A stretch of 39,945 bases of DNA from Byssothecium circinans (Eukaryota; Ascomycota; Dothideomycetes; Pleosporales; Massarinaceae), in contig ML976985.1 of the NCBI GenBank assembly GCA_010015675.1, positions 1,300,372 to 1,340,316 on the forward strand, read 5' to 3'. The translations under genes and the position numbers were made by a program. Position 1 is the stretch's first letter; the number at the start of each line of letters is the position of its first letter. Below the pieces are notes generated by a model. That model had not been told where the DNA came from, searched no databases, and worked only from the letters and a program-made list of their open reading frames with translations. Positions 10,833 to 21,270 of the stretch are shown piece after piece.

Positions 10833-12359
10833 TTACCATGTATTGCCTAATGTCTTACTTCCCTTCGACTCCGCCAGCCGCAAAAACTGTGCCGCTTTGA
10901 ACTGTGAGGCGTCATAAGACCGTCAGCCGCGCTGCAATATGAATAGAAAGCGAATGCTGCCCAACAAATGAGGCTGAAGGGAGAAAGGAGAGGTGACATT
11001 GTTTTGTGTCTCGGGAGGTGTTCCGCGTGACCGTTGATATGGTGATGCATACTCCGTAGACCAAACCTCACCGTTCAGCGCCGCATCGACGTGTCTACAC
11101 AAAATGATGTAGACCGATGAAAAACAATACGGTCGGAGACCAGGGACGGAGAAATAGATGAAGGGATGGCTGACCTTGTCCTTCTTGGTTCCGAAGCCCT
11201 CTGTATAGCACCATGCGACCTCATTCATAGCATCCGTGTCGCCCAGATTAGCTGCCGTCTCGTAATAGTGCTTCGCGGCCGCGGGATCCTTCTTGATGCC
11301 CCAACCGTGCCGAAAGCAGTTTCCGAGCTCGAACATGGCGAGCACGAGTTCGCCTTTTGCGGCACCTCCCTTCTTCATCCCGGCCCCGAGAGCGAGCTTC
11401 TCCACTTCAGCACTGTTGGATGCCGCGAGGGACAGATACTGGACGGCTTGCTCCTGGTTGGGCTCACATCCCCAGCCATGCCTAAAGGTGCAGTCAGTAA
11501 GAGTTGGGTAGTAGAAGGGCGCTGTTTGGGTTCGACAATGTGGTGGAATCTTCGCGACCGGTGAAGGTGCAGCTTACCGTAGCGCAAGACCGTAGAGAAC
11601 CTGACTCAGGGCGTTGTTGTGACTGCTGGGATCTGCTAGTTTACCAAACATCTTCGTTGAAGCTTCGAGATCTTGATGCCTGTTAGCGCCCTGTGCTGCT
11701 GGTGTTTCCTTGGGTTCAAACTTACCCCCAGTCTCGTGTAATCGAATAGCTTCCTGAATGTTCGTCTGTACGCGCACATTAGCCACAATATCTAGCCTCC
11801 TTCCACGGCATATACGCACATCATCTGGTGCAGTGCTGACTTTAGGGCTCCTGCTGCGTTGCGGTAGGCTGCTCAATGGACTCGCCGTCTCTGTGTTTGG
11901 CGTCGGCGGTCCACTCTTCAACGCATTGTTCGACGTGACCAAGATCGTCGCCCTCTTCTCCCACTTCGCTTCCTCCTCTTCGTTGCGCGCGACGCCATCT
12001 CCCGTTATCTCAGGCAGATTCTCTGGTATATTCGCGGAGCTGCTCGATCTACTACGACCCAAGTGCAGGCGCGACAGCCTATTGTCCTGCTTGTTCTGCT
12101 CTGGCGTCGGGGCATTCGACGCAGCGTTGCTATGCCTCCTAAACCTCCCCTTTATGCCTCTCGGTTCAGGGGAGAGGAGCGGCGCGCTCTGACGCGTGGG
12201 GTCGCCGGGGAAAGAGGGTGGTTCGATTGCTTCTTGCGTATTCGTCGTGGTGCGAATGAAGGAGAATTGCGGGACTTCTGGGGATAACAGAGGACCTTGC
12301 GAAGTCGCGCCATCCTCTTTGATTTTGTCTTTCTTCTTCAAAATGTCTTTGAGCGGCAT
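10833..12359 (-). CDS. Sel1-repeat protein, Nif1-like
   Basis: Five exons on the minus strand: 12359-11820, 11765-11726, 11671-11578, 11481-11175 and 10901-10833, giving 349 aa. The first ATG in frame (12359) opens MPLKDILKKKDKIK. The first 180 residues are low-complexity, with a conserved-looking FIRTTTNTQEAIEPPSFP. Residues from about 185 carry NIQEAIRLHETGDLEASTKM and then Sel1-type helices with LRHGWGC, FRHGWGIKKD and YTEGFGTKKDK. In fission yeast Nif1 is a Sel1 protein that antagonises the Nim1 kinase; the link here is family resemblance. Introns 1 and 2 are each 54 bp, in frame and stop-free, so retention would add residues rather than break the protein. The 273-bp intron 4 is placed by the fit of FKAAQFLRLAESKG. 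The end is uncertain: the TAA lies inside a perfect donor-like GGTAAGT, so a further exon is possible. Confidence 0.75.
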
Positions 12360-13092
12360 GTTGGCGGGCAATGGGACGATGGGAGGGGCGGGTAAGGGAG
12401 CTGCGGCTGATAAATGGATTGCGACGGCGTGATGCTGACTCCGGCGAGAATACTGTCGCTATTGAATCATGAGTGTTGTCTTATATCGCCTCAGACTCCC
12501 TGTGAGATTGTTGAAGCGCATTGAAGAGGAATTTACGAGGCATGTGTTGTTGTGTGACTGACGAGTTGAGCCGCGCCACCTCGGCCCTCCCACCAAACGG
12601 GAGAATAGGCAAATGCGATACTCTATGCCATTAGTTTCACGCCAGCACATGTATCTGCACATGAACAATGAAAGCATGGCTCGACATCATCACGTATTTA
12701 AGAGGTGATTTCTCAGATAGTTCTTCATTTTTCTTCACTTCTGTCTGTTCCCACTGCGACCGAGGTGTAGCAGCACTATGGCGAAGCATAATGGATCATG
12801 TACAGCCGCTGAGAGAGGAATGCGGAGAAAATAAAATGCTTGACTGGGCCAAGCTGGGTATCGTGAAGGAAAAGCCAAGACGCCGGGTGAAATCTCCTTC
12901 TACTCACCTTTGATTGATGCCCATAACCGAAACTTGAAAGAAAGCAGCTTAGAAAAGACTCCTGGAGAATGAAGGGGAAATACAAAGAAACTTACCACTC
13001 CAAAAAGTCATGATCAGTATCCAAATGTACGTCATTGGAACAGTCTTTGAACGCGACTCGAAAGGATCCGTGGCATGATTGTAATGGCGTGG
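12360..13092. other. Intergenic region between the Nif1-like and ZC3H3-like genes
   Basis: It should hold the promoter of the Nif1-like gene (right of 12359, minus strand) and the 3' UTR of the CCCH gene. I see no gene, strong repeat or RNA structure. Confidence 0.5.
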
Positions 13093-14130
13093 TCAACCAC
13101 TAGAGAGAGCGACATAGTCATCCTGTTGAGTGAATGCATGGGTATCATCGGGGGGGTTAGTTTCATCACTATAACTTCCGCTGGGGCTGCCATCTCCGTC
13201 GGGTGAGTTGTCTGCAGAGGAACTGCGGCCCGCCCTCATACGCGACGCACGGTGGACATGCCTCAACTTGCAATTGTCCCCGGCAGGGCATGATCCCTCG
13301 TTAGTAAACTCGGGACACTCATAGAAGTGCAGATCGGTGCACGCAGCCCCTTTCTCGCAGTATCCAAGAGTACCGAAGGCCTCGCACACGCGTGAACTCA
13401 AACCAATGTCGACGTGAGCGAAAGCACACGGCGATTTGCTGCAGCGACCGTTGAGATGATAAAAGCAGTGGGGCATGTTGTTCAAGGTCGGCTGGTGCGA
13501 AAGATCGCAGTGGTCGCCAGCACTGCATCGGGCATTGTAGAGCATATGCTTGCACAAGGCCAACTTCTCCGTATCGTGGAGGTCCGGACAGGCTGGGCGG
13601 GCACAGTGACCTGAGCACGTTAGAGATCGTACGGAAAGGGCCCGGGCTAAGGCGGTAGTCCGAATTGCGGTACCTGTAGCGGTGAAGTTTGTGCACAGCT
13701 TGGGGCGCGTTCGCTGCGTGGTGGGATAGGGATGGTGGCCGGTATATCCACGACCTCCACTTCCTCTACGAGGGACACCGCTTCCATTGTGACGAACAGG
13801 GCCCGGGCGGCGATCTTGTATGTCAATCCGCGGCTTATTGGACTGTCGGTCGGCGTCCTTATCCAAACTTCCACGATTGCTGGGGCTGTTGGTTCCGGGA
13901 GTCGCAACGGCCAAGTTAGTGGGTATGCCTTCACGCTCGTCGGCAAGTCGGTGGCCACATATGTAGCCTACTGGGAGTAAGCAATGTACTGTGAGAGGGA
14001 GCTGTACCCAAGTGGCTTTGTGCTCACTTCTCAGCGATGCCTCCGCCCTGAAGCGCTCGTTGGCGGAAGAGAGACGCGCGATCTGCTCTGCCGTGTAGGG
14101 CGGCGGGCCCGGAGGTCGCGTAAGACGCAT
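13093..14130 (-). CDS. Five-finger CCCH zinc-finger protein, ZC3H3/Red5-like
   Basis: The minus-strand frame shows five consecutive CCCH fingers after joining across an intron at 13673-13611 (GTACCG..CTAAC..CAG). They are CTNFTATGHCARPACPDLH, CKHMLYNARCSAGDHCDLSH, CFYHLNGRCSKSPCAFAH, CEAFGTLGYCEKGAACTDLH and CPEFTNEGSCPAGDNCKLRH, spaced C-x7/8-C-x4/5-C-x3-H. The five-finger layout and the GYCEKG pattern match human ZC3H3 and fission-yeast Red5, nuclear factors in poly(A) RNA export and exosome-linked RNA decay. Without that splice the first finger loses its spacing. A second intron near 14026-13967 (GTGAGC to CAG or TAG) is likely but its acceptor is ambiguous. Start at 14130 (MRLTRPPGPPPYTAEQIARL) is preferred; an ATG at 14238 would add 36 residues. 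The tail is S/D/G-rich. Confidence 0.8.
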   Translation of the reverse strand: MRLTRPPGPPPYTAEQIARLSSANERFRAEASLRSEHKATWVQLPLTVHCLLPVGYICGHRLADEREGIPTNLAVATPGTNSPSNRGSLDKDADRQSNKPRIDIQDRRPGPVRHNGSGVPRRGSGGRGYTGHHPYPTTQRTRPKLCTNFTATGTAIRTTALARALSVRSLTCSGHCARPACPDLHDTEKLALCKHMLYNARCSAGDHCDLSHQPTLNNMPHCFYHLNGRCSKSPCAFAHVDIGLSSRVCEAFGTLGYCEKGAACTDLHFYECPEFTNEGSCPAGDNCKLRHVHRASRMRAGRSSSADNSPDGDGSPSGSYSDETNPPDDTHAFTQQDDYVALSSG

Positions 14131-14699
14131 GGCAATTGTGCCTGCGAAGGGCGAGGGGGGCGTATACGGTCGTCGTCTCGTTGTCGTCGAACAGCGCAGT
14201 GGAGAGAAAGAAGTCGAACAGAAGCGTCGCGGGGACATAAAGACTACAGTCGCGAACAGTCGCGCTAGCCTAGCGCGGGCCCGTGCACATCTATTTGCGT
14301 CATTGCCAATTTGCGAGATGAAAGTGAAGGTGGTTCGGCTCCTTGAACTGACAATGGGTCCGTCTTTATACATGCCGTACATCTTTCGAATTAAGATATC
14401 TACGAGGCGCGTATTAGCTTGGACAAAGGTGGATTATACACCTGTCACAGATTGACACAGCTATAACTACATACCATACCAGATAACCCAGCACATGGGA
14501 AACTGTGTGCCTGAACGTTTGAACGAGCACGCAAACGAGAGGGTCACATGGGGATTTGTCAAGTGGACGAAACAGAGGCCATGGCAAAGTGCCGAGGGTC
14601 GCTTGTACTGATAGCGTACATTCCATCACAACAAAACCACATGTCAATTAGCGAGCATCACACATGCTTAATTGGACGTGATGACCCATGGTATTCATT
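14131..14699. other. Intergenic region between the ZC3H3-like gene and NOC4
   Basis: Both neighbours are on the minus strand, so this should contain the NOC4 3' UTR and the promoter of the CCCH gene. No independent gene is supported. The 14131-14238 part would be coding if the upstream ATG were used. Confidence 0.5.
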
Positions 14700-16386
14700 C
14701 TATTTTGTCTCAATGACCTGCGTCAAAAGCTTGCCGAGTGGGTTGAGGCCCTCCTCAGCGGTGAGGATGTGCTTGGGGATTTCAAACTCCACCTCGGGAT
14801 CTTTCTTCAAATCGCGTGCTAGCTCAGTATCAAGTAGCTGCAAACTCGTCAGTGTATGCTTTGAGAACATGATTGGGTATACATACAGCAGTGTAAGAGT
14901 GATCCAAAAAGTCCTCAAGATTGTATGACCGTTTCGTGAACTGCTCGGATATGATCTTGGCTAGCGTAGCCACATTGGGGTGGTAGTGAGCCTGCAACGA
15001 CTCGAGCTCCCATACGCTACTCTCGATGGCGTTGGTGAGCAGTGGGTCCTTCTCATCCATGTCGAACGGATCGTCCATTCCCTCTTCGTCCAACTCCTGC
15101 TTCCACTCCGGATCCTGGATCTCGCGATGCATCATGAAGGTACAGGCGGGATGGCGTTTGAACATGTTGTATACCCAAGGCACCACCACAACAACTCCTG
15201 CTGGCGGTGCATGCAATGCCAATCGCGAAAGACGTTTGATGAAGCTGGCCACAAGGGTAGCCGGCAGATGTGTAGAAGACATGAAGGTGTCCAGTAGTCG
15301 GAAGAAGCGTGATCGGTGTTTTGAGTACAGAAGGCTTTCGTCGAGTAGAGAGTAAAGTTTCTGGTAGAATGAAGGGTAGTCGAGGTTCTTCTCAGAGATC
15401 AAGTAATAAAGGCCGGAGAGTGCGAGTAGAGAAGTAGCACCGCCGACGTCATACGAGTCCGTGAGGAAGTCCATGAGCATCTCGGGTTGAGGGAACCATG
15501 GCGCAATCTGGTGGGAGAAGACGCTAAGCACTGATTTCCGTTGATCTTTGTCAAGGCCAGAACGTAGTGTTGCCAGCCAGCAATCCTGTGCTTCGGACTT
15601 GTAGGCGCTCAATGAAGGTACTGGAGGCTTGCCCTGCGATTCGGTGTAGAAGTCCTGGATGTCATTCTTCGAAGTGGGTACTTTCTCTAGCGAAAGAAGT
15701 AGAGAGAGGCTGTTGGACGCTGCCCGCTGCTTGTCTGAGTCGTCGATATCGGAGGTGAGGAAGTTCTTTATAATCTTGAAAGTATAGAAGCGGATATCGT
15801 CGAACTTGGCAAAGTATTTCTCCGCAAACTCCTCCCGCGTCGCATCATCTTCAAGGAGCAGAAGAGTCTCCACGGTTTGCGAAAGCGGCGTTTTTTTCCA
15901 GCTATGATCCTTCTGCTTCGATTCCTCCTTGACCATTCGCAGGAGCAGTGCTAATGCGGTGGACTGCTTCCGCGCATGTTCGCTATGCAAATGGCCCAAT
16001 AAAAGATCCGCGTACTCTCTATATCTCTCCTTCAACCATGATACTATAAGCGCTTCCGACTGTGCCATGGCCTTGCTTTTGACCATGTCTCCACTGGAGA
16101 GCAGCCGCGTGAAGATGCGACATAGGGCCACCGCGGCGAGAATTGCTACTTCGCTTTCCGAGGACTCGTCTTTAGAAATTTGGAGGAGGTTCGCAATATT
16201 ATTGTAGTGCTTTCGGGATTCCAGCACCTCCGCTTCAAGGCGCAATATATTCCCCTGCGCATCGTCACCTTCATCGGTGGAGGCTCGACGTTTCGATTTC
16301 GATTTCGATTTCGATTCGCGCTCTGATTTTCCGACCTCTCTCTTCCTTTTTACGCCTGCAACAGCTGTAGATTTCGTCCCCGTCAT
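14700..16386 (-). CDS. NOC4: NOC4, nucleolar small-subunit processome factor
   Basis: Exons 16386-14887 and 14837-14700 join across a 49-bp intron (GTATGT..TTTGCAG) to give 545 aa, close to the 552 aa of yeast Noc4. The join reads HSYTALLDTELARDLKKD. The N-terminus is basic with a SKSKSK tract that suits nucleolar targeting. Helical repeat-like sequence fills the middle, and the C-terminal half holds the CBF/Mak21-type domain, with LLALSGLYYLISEKNLDYP, FFRLLDTFMSSTHLP and VPWVYNMFKRHP. In yeast Noc4 pairs with Nop14 in 18S rRNA maturation and 40S export. The first in-frame ATG is at 16386; the codons just upstream include no closer ATG. It is head-to-head with ATP4, 186 bp between start codons. 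Confidence 0.93.
16291..16316. repeat. Coding hexanucleotide repeat in NOC4
   Basis: CGATTT-type hexamers repeat on the plus strand; on the coding strand they encode alternating Ser-Lys (SKSKSK). Copy number could vary without changing frame. Confidence 0.85.
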
Positions 16387-16572
16387 TATAGCCAAGAATT
16401 TGCATTCGGTGGTGGTTGATGTTGGTGCATTTGTCGTTGGGCCGTGTAGTAAAAAAAAGTATTGCGGACCGGAGAATCCTCGGCCAAGTTAGGCTTGGCT
16501 CGTCGAATCTGCATCTCGAACAGCTCTCCATCCACCACGGCACTCAAACCTCCCCACTCTTCATCCGCAGCA
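16387..16572. promoter_or_regulatory. Shared NOC4/ATP4 promoter
   Basis: Only 186 bp separate the two divergent start codons, so both promoters and both leaders must overlap or abut. It includes an A-run near 16450-16457 and a GCGGACCGGAG stretch near 16464-16474. No canonical TATA box is evident. Confidence 0.6.
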
Positions 16573-17476
16573 ATGGCCTCTCGTCTCGCAAGGAGCGCGG
16601 TCGGTACGTAGAAGCTTGCTGAGGGCCTTTTGATGCCATTGACCCCATTGCTCACCTGCAACAGGCGCCGCCCGTCTCCGCCCAACCCTCCCTCTCCGCG
16701 CTTTCCCTTCCATCACTGCGCAGGTCACGCCGGCCCGCTACAACTCCAATTTGCCGCAGGAAGACCCCAAGAAGAAAGCCCAGTCACTACTCGACGCGAT
16801 ACCCGTGCCCGGCAACAGCCCCATCACCAAGGCCGCTGTCCTCTCCGCCGGTGCCGGTCTCAGTGTGGCCGCCATCAGCAACGAGCTCTATGTCGTCAAC
16901 GAGGAGTCTATCGTCGCGCTCAGCTTGTTGACCATCTTCTGGGCTGTTGCTCACTACGCCGGCCCCGCCTGGTCCAGCTACGCCCAGCAGCAAATCGACA
17001 AGATCTCCGGCATTCTGAACGCCGCCCGCGCAGACCACACCTCGGCCGTGAAGGAGCGCATCACAAGCGTCCAGGACCTCGGTGGTGTCATTGACATCAC
17101 CAAGACCCTGTTCGAGATCTCAAAGGTGCGATACACAAGCGGAGAGATGGGTAGGAAACGGACAGAAGACTGACAACGTGTAGGAGACCGCTAAGCTCGA
17201 GGCTCAGGCTTACGAGCTTGAGCAGAAGACGGCCATTGCCCATGAGGCCAAGTCCGTTTTGGATTCATGGGTCCGTTACGAGGGCCAGGTCAAGCAGAGG
17301 CAGCAACGTGAGCTCGCCGAGAGCGTCATCGCTAAGATCGAGAAGGAGCTCGAGAACCCCAGGACTCTCAAGCAGATTCTTGACCAGAGCGTCGCCGACG
17401 TTGAGAGTATGTTCCCGCATTGCTGTGCTGTGGATAACACTGACTAGTTCTAGGGATTGTAGCGCAGAAGGCATAA
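16573..17476 (+). CDS. ATP4: Mitochondrial ATP synthase subunit b (subunit 4)
   Basis: Four exons, 16573-16603, 16665-17125, 17184-17406 and 17454-17476, give 245 aa; yeast Atp4 is 244 aa. The 31-nt first exon and the start of exon 2 encode an arginine-rich presequence (MASRLARSAVGAARLRPTLP). Acceptor choice at 16664 is fixed by frame: the later CAG at about 16722 would shift it. Two hydrophobic segments lie at about 66-83 and 92-112 (VALSLLTIFWAVAHYAGPAW), followed by a long charged helix that forms the peripheral stalk holding F1 to Fo. The last intron splits an Arg codon and leaves the short C-terminus VERIVAQKA. Introns are 61, 58 and 47 bp. The product acts in the inner mitochondrial membrane. 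Confidence 0.95.
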
Positions 17477-18117
17477 GCGTCCTAAAAGCATTTTTCTTTC
17501 ACGTCGACAAGTCAACCCCATGTTACATACACTTGTGCAATAGTCAGATCTAGCCGGATAGATTACCCGTCAATTCCATTTTCGTGCGAATTAAAATACT
17601 CCACCCACTGCTTGTCTTTCTCGTATTCGCTTTGCTCTCCGTTTAGCTGGAAGCCCACGACTGGGGCAATCATTACGTCTTTCTTTCTCTGCGCTCCCTT
17701 GCGGCATGTTTCCCGAAGTCATTTGATGAATAACCAACCGCACAAGGATGCTGATGATACCAAGGACGTGATACCAGGCACGTCATACAAAAAGGGGAAG
17801 ATACGCGTTTAAGGCTACGCTCATCTGACCGTTAAATCGCAAAACCTAACCAACCTTTCGTACGCTTGGAGCATTGGTTGGTAAGTAGTGTCTAGGGATA
17901 GGCATGCGAGACTTGGACAGACTAAACCAACGTATCACTCGAGTTGGACATTTCATCCCCATAGGTATCGATTCCACGCATGGTAAGCAAGACTTTGAAT
18001 GGGCACGGTCGTATTCTAAGAACACCACAGCTTCATACTCCATTCTATAATCTTAACTTTGTCTCTCATTACACAACACATACCTAGCCTCTCTACGCTA
18101 ACCTCACAGCCTCGCTC
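17477..18117. other. Intergenic region between ATP4 and the pseudogene
   Basis: Convergent tail-to-tail space. It holds the ATP4 3' UTR; no gene or clear repeat is visible. Confidence 0.5.
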
Positions 18118-19887
18118 TCACCTCGCCCCCTCCTCCAACAACCCTTCAATCCACTCCTTCCACACCCTCGCCGCCTCATCACTAATCCCACTCAAATCGT
18201 AGCTCACCATAAACGAAACCCTCCCATCCGCATCTGAACTGCTCCCCATCAAGAACTCATTCTCCCTCGCCCTAACTCCCTGTTTAAAATCTCTAAAGTC
18301 CACAACAAAGCCTGACGTTCCCCTTTTCACATTTCTAAACTGTATGCCCCTTTACGGGAGAAAGACGCTGTAGATCCTGGAGAACTTACACTGCACGTTG
18401 CGCTAAAGGATCTTATATTAGCAAGCAGTTCGTCCTGCAGCTCCTTGTATATGTAGAGGTGAGGGGGGAGTTTAGCTTCCACGCGCTCGTGCTGTGCGAG
18501 GTAGCCTGTTGCTAATATACTCTGCGGATGATGTGGACCGAACAATCCCCCTCCCCCTCTTTCCGCTCCGTCCACCGCCCTTTTCACATGCTTCTGATAC
18601 ATCCTCAACTCCCTATCCGCCGCCCTCGCCATCACACCAAACCGTCCCTCAATCGGCACCCACCCCGGCAAAACGGCATAACAACCCCCTCAGAAAACGC
18701 AAACATGCACAAACCAGCCGGCCCAGTGTTGCCGAAAAACGCGCGCGGATCCAGCGCGAAGGACGTCGTGAAGGGGCGTCTTTTCTCCAAGGGGATGGAA
18801 GGGGTAGCGCGATTCGCGATTCGCGATTCGCGGAGGGTCATCATAGCGAGGCCCGCGAGGGTGAAACAGCCCGCGCTAATAGAGATGTAGGTGTTGCGGT
18901 GGAGGGTGAGGGGGGCAGTGGGAGGCGGTGGCGGTCACCGCCGCGGAGCCTAGGGAGTGGACGATTCGTCTCGCTGTACTCGAAGATTTTATCATAGGGA
19001 GGGGGGAAGGAGATGGAATTCCCTCTACCTAGTCGTTTTTCTCGGAGTAAAGGGCTAGGGAGCGTTGGTGGGACCGGCCGTTAACACGCTGATTATCGCC
19101 CTGAACCAACGCTTTAGCGCCTGAGTCCGTCACTGTTGCGGGGATAAATCTTCCTGCGCCGGGGGAAGTTTCTTTTCGATCGCGGGTGCGGGTTTGAGGT
19201 GGGTGAGGGAGGCGTAGGGAGTAGGGAAAGGGGTGTGAGGGAGAGAGATGAAGTGTGAGGACTAGTTATATGCGGTCAAACCGTCGGAGGCCTCGCGTGC
19301 GGTTACGATGAGGGAAGTGAGTGTGGAGGTTCTGTTGGGCAGGGGGGTTAGGGGTAAGACGTGGAGTTTTTAGAGGGATTGTGAGAGAGGCGGGATGAGG
19401 CGGGTTTCGTTTTGGGAGTGGAGGTAGAAGGTTTCTTCGTCGATGTCTAAGGGGTAGAAGGCGTTGAGGAAGACGGTTTCGCGCTGTACATTGGCGATTA
19501 TGTCTTCGACGCTCGGGGAATCGTCGGTGTCGATGACGAACTTCCTCTCTGGGTATCTGGCGAGTCCACGGTCCAAGCCATGAGCATCACGTGCTGCAAT
19601 CTCAGACTCGCCCACGCCGTGGCAATTCTTTTCCTAAGGGCTTCATTGGAGGGCAGGGTATGCGAGAGTTCAAGAGTGAGGAGGGCGTTCATGTCTACGC
19701 GGCCGTTGAAGACGGTGCCGTCGGCGTCGAAGGAGAGTTCGACGAGGCCGAGGGGGCGAGTGAGGGCTTTTGAATATGAACAATTGGGGAGGAGAGTGGT
19801 GGTGGTGTGCCATTTGTGGTGGGAGTGTGCGTAGCAGGAGAGCCATTTTCGGGGGTCGGTGTTTGGGTCTTGAGGTGTGGTGGTCAT
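18118..19887 (-). pseudogene. Broken condensation/acyltransferase-like gene
   Basis: Protein-like minus-strand sequence runs from ATG 19887 (MTTTPQDPNTDPRKWLSCYA) to a TGA at 18118-18120, but no single frame is open. A frame change near 19560 separates WASLRLQHVMLMAWTV from YPERKFVIDTDDSPSVEDII. In-frame stops follow at 19370-19372, 19262-19264, 19130-19132 and 19055-19057, with more until about 18920. Homology-like text continues between them (LHVLPLTPLPNRT, TAREASDGLTAYN, LKRWFRAIISVL, ALDPRAFFGNTGPAGL). A one-base slip at a TTTT near 18685 leads into PGWVPIEGRFGVMARAADRE. A plausible intron (GTAAGT..ACAG, near 18395-18340) survives near the end. The order resembles CoA-dependent condensation/acetyltransferase proteins, whose HxxxDG motif would here read REASDG, losing the His. 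Substrate unknown. Confidence 0.65.
18811..18834. repeat. Short tandem repeat GCGATTC
   Basis: A 7-bp unit, GCGATTC, repeats about three times inside the pseudogene, encoding ESRIANRA-like residues in the old frame. Confidence 0.8.
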
Positions 19888-20435
19888 TTTTCATTTCTTT
19901 TTGGGGAATTGGTGGAGTTATTGTAGGTTGTTTTATTCCCTGTCTTGGTGGGTGTATGGCGTTTGCAATAGAAGAGTAATTCAGTTGGCTCCTCTTGGTA
20001 TTATCACCTGAGAATGTGTGAGGAAGTGGTGAGAAGTTCTACACTTACATTATGGGAACGATGTGCACGAGTCGTGCATAAGGTGTGCGACGCCTGCTCT
20101 TATCGGGTAGTGATTAGCTTTGCGTCTGTAGTTTTGTAGATATCGCCAAAAGAGAATCATTACTACGAAGGTAGTGATTCGAAACATTATTACAGTGCTG
20201 GCTGAGTGGGTTTGTATTGCCAAGATGGGATTCTGCTTTTTGATTCCATCTCTCCAGTCATTGATTGTTTGATTGATCTATTTCTGTCCATACGGTATCA
20301 TAGCTGAGTATGGTGTATTGTGCCATTTCTCTCTGCCAACTCGTTCAGCCTGTTTTGATCCCCCAAACGCCGCCAAAGGTCGATAGTATCCCTCCCAAAC
20401 GCCGTGATGCATTATTCCCGCTTCTTGGCATCTTT
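19888..20435. other. Intergenic region upstream of the pseudogene
   Basis: It lies between the pseudogene start and the NSA2 stop. It would contain the former promoter of the acyltransferase and the NSA2 3' UTR. I see no gene. Confidence 0.5.
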
Positions 20436-21270
20436 CTACACGAGCAGCACCGCATTCAAGCACCCGTCGTTCTCGGGGTTGTTCGTCACCTGAGCAAACC
20501 GACCCCATACGACCTTGCCGCCTGCTGTGACCAGTCCCAGTTCGGAAACATTGACCTCGAGGATGGTTCCCTTGGTCAAAACACCGAGCTGAGTGTAGAG
20601 AGGGTTTTGAGGGTTCTTCTTGACACTGATAATTGGAAGTTGGACTGTTACACCGAGTTCGGGATGCTGTGAGGTTGTTAATACCTTCATGAGTTGCATA
20701 TTTTGATGCACTTACTGTGACGTTGGCTTTCTTGTAACGGAGTCCCATAGGCCTGATGAAACGTTCGTATTTGACAGGCCTTCGGGTGAAACCAGGTCCA
20801 ACGAAGGTCGGGTGGGTGATCATGCGTTTCCAACTTTTCTTGTGCGTCTTTTTACCAGTCTTGACCACACTGAACATGTCCTCATCACTGATTCCCTTGA
20901 CCTTGGGCAGCGGCACGGAGAATCTAGCCGCTTTCTCGTTCCTCTTCTGCTTGATCGCACTAGAGAGAGCCTTTGCGTTCCGTTCCGTGCCTCGATCGAG
21001 CAGATATTGGGGCAGAGCTTCGGTGGCAGGCTCGGCGGGTTCTTTGGACTTGACGTTTCGCTCCTCATGGGCCTTGATCTGCTTCTTCATCTGAATCTTC
21101 TCCTTGCGACGCTTCTCAGCGTAGAGTTTGGCACGCAGTCCGCGGTAATTCTGAGCTCGTTGCGAGGCGGCATGTCCCTCGCGGGCGGCACGTTTCCGCT
21201 TGCGTTCTTCATAGTCGAAGCGCTTGCCATGCTGCTTCTGGAAGCGCTCGATGTACTCGTTCTGAGGCAT
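20436..21270 (-). CDS. NSA2: NSA2, 60S pre-ribosome assembly factor
   Basis: Exons 21270-20716 and 20666-20436 join across a 49-bp phase-0 intron (GTAAGT..TCACAG) to give 261 aa, exactly the length of yeast Nsa2. The start [20 protein letters not shown] and the following very basic helix ([14 protein letters not shown]) are hallmarks of the family. The second half is an eS8-like beta domain ([19 protein letters not shown] and [20 protein letters not shown]). The tail NAVLLV ends at a TAG. Nsa2 is a nucleolar protein needed for 27S pre-rRNA processing in the large subunit. In-frame sequence upstream of the ATG exists but lacks family match. It shares its promoter with the bL21m gene. Confidence 0.97.

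Noticed and set aside
10310..10839. Long minus-strand open frames (about 145-160 codons) just after the Nif1-like gene
   Set aside because: Three phases are open at once, H/P/T-rich and without any family pattern. They could hold a last Nif1 exon, but no sequence there continues the Sel1 region.
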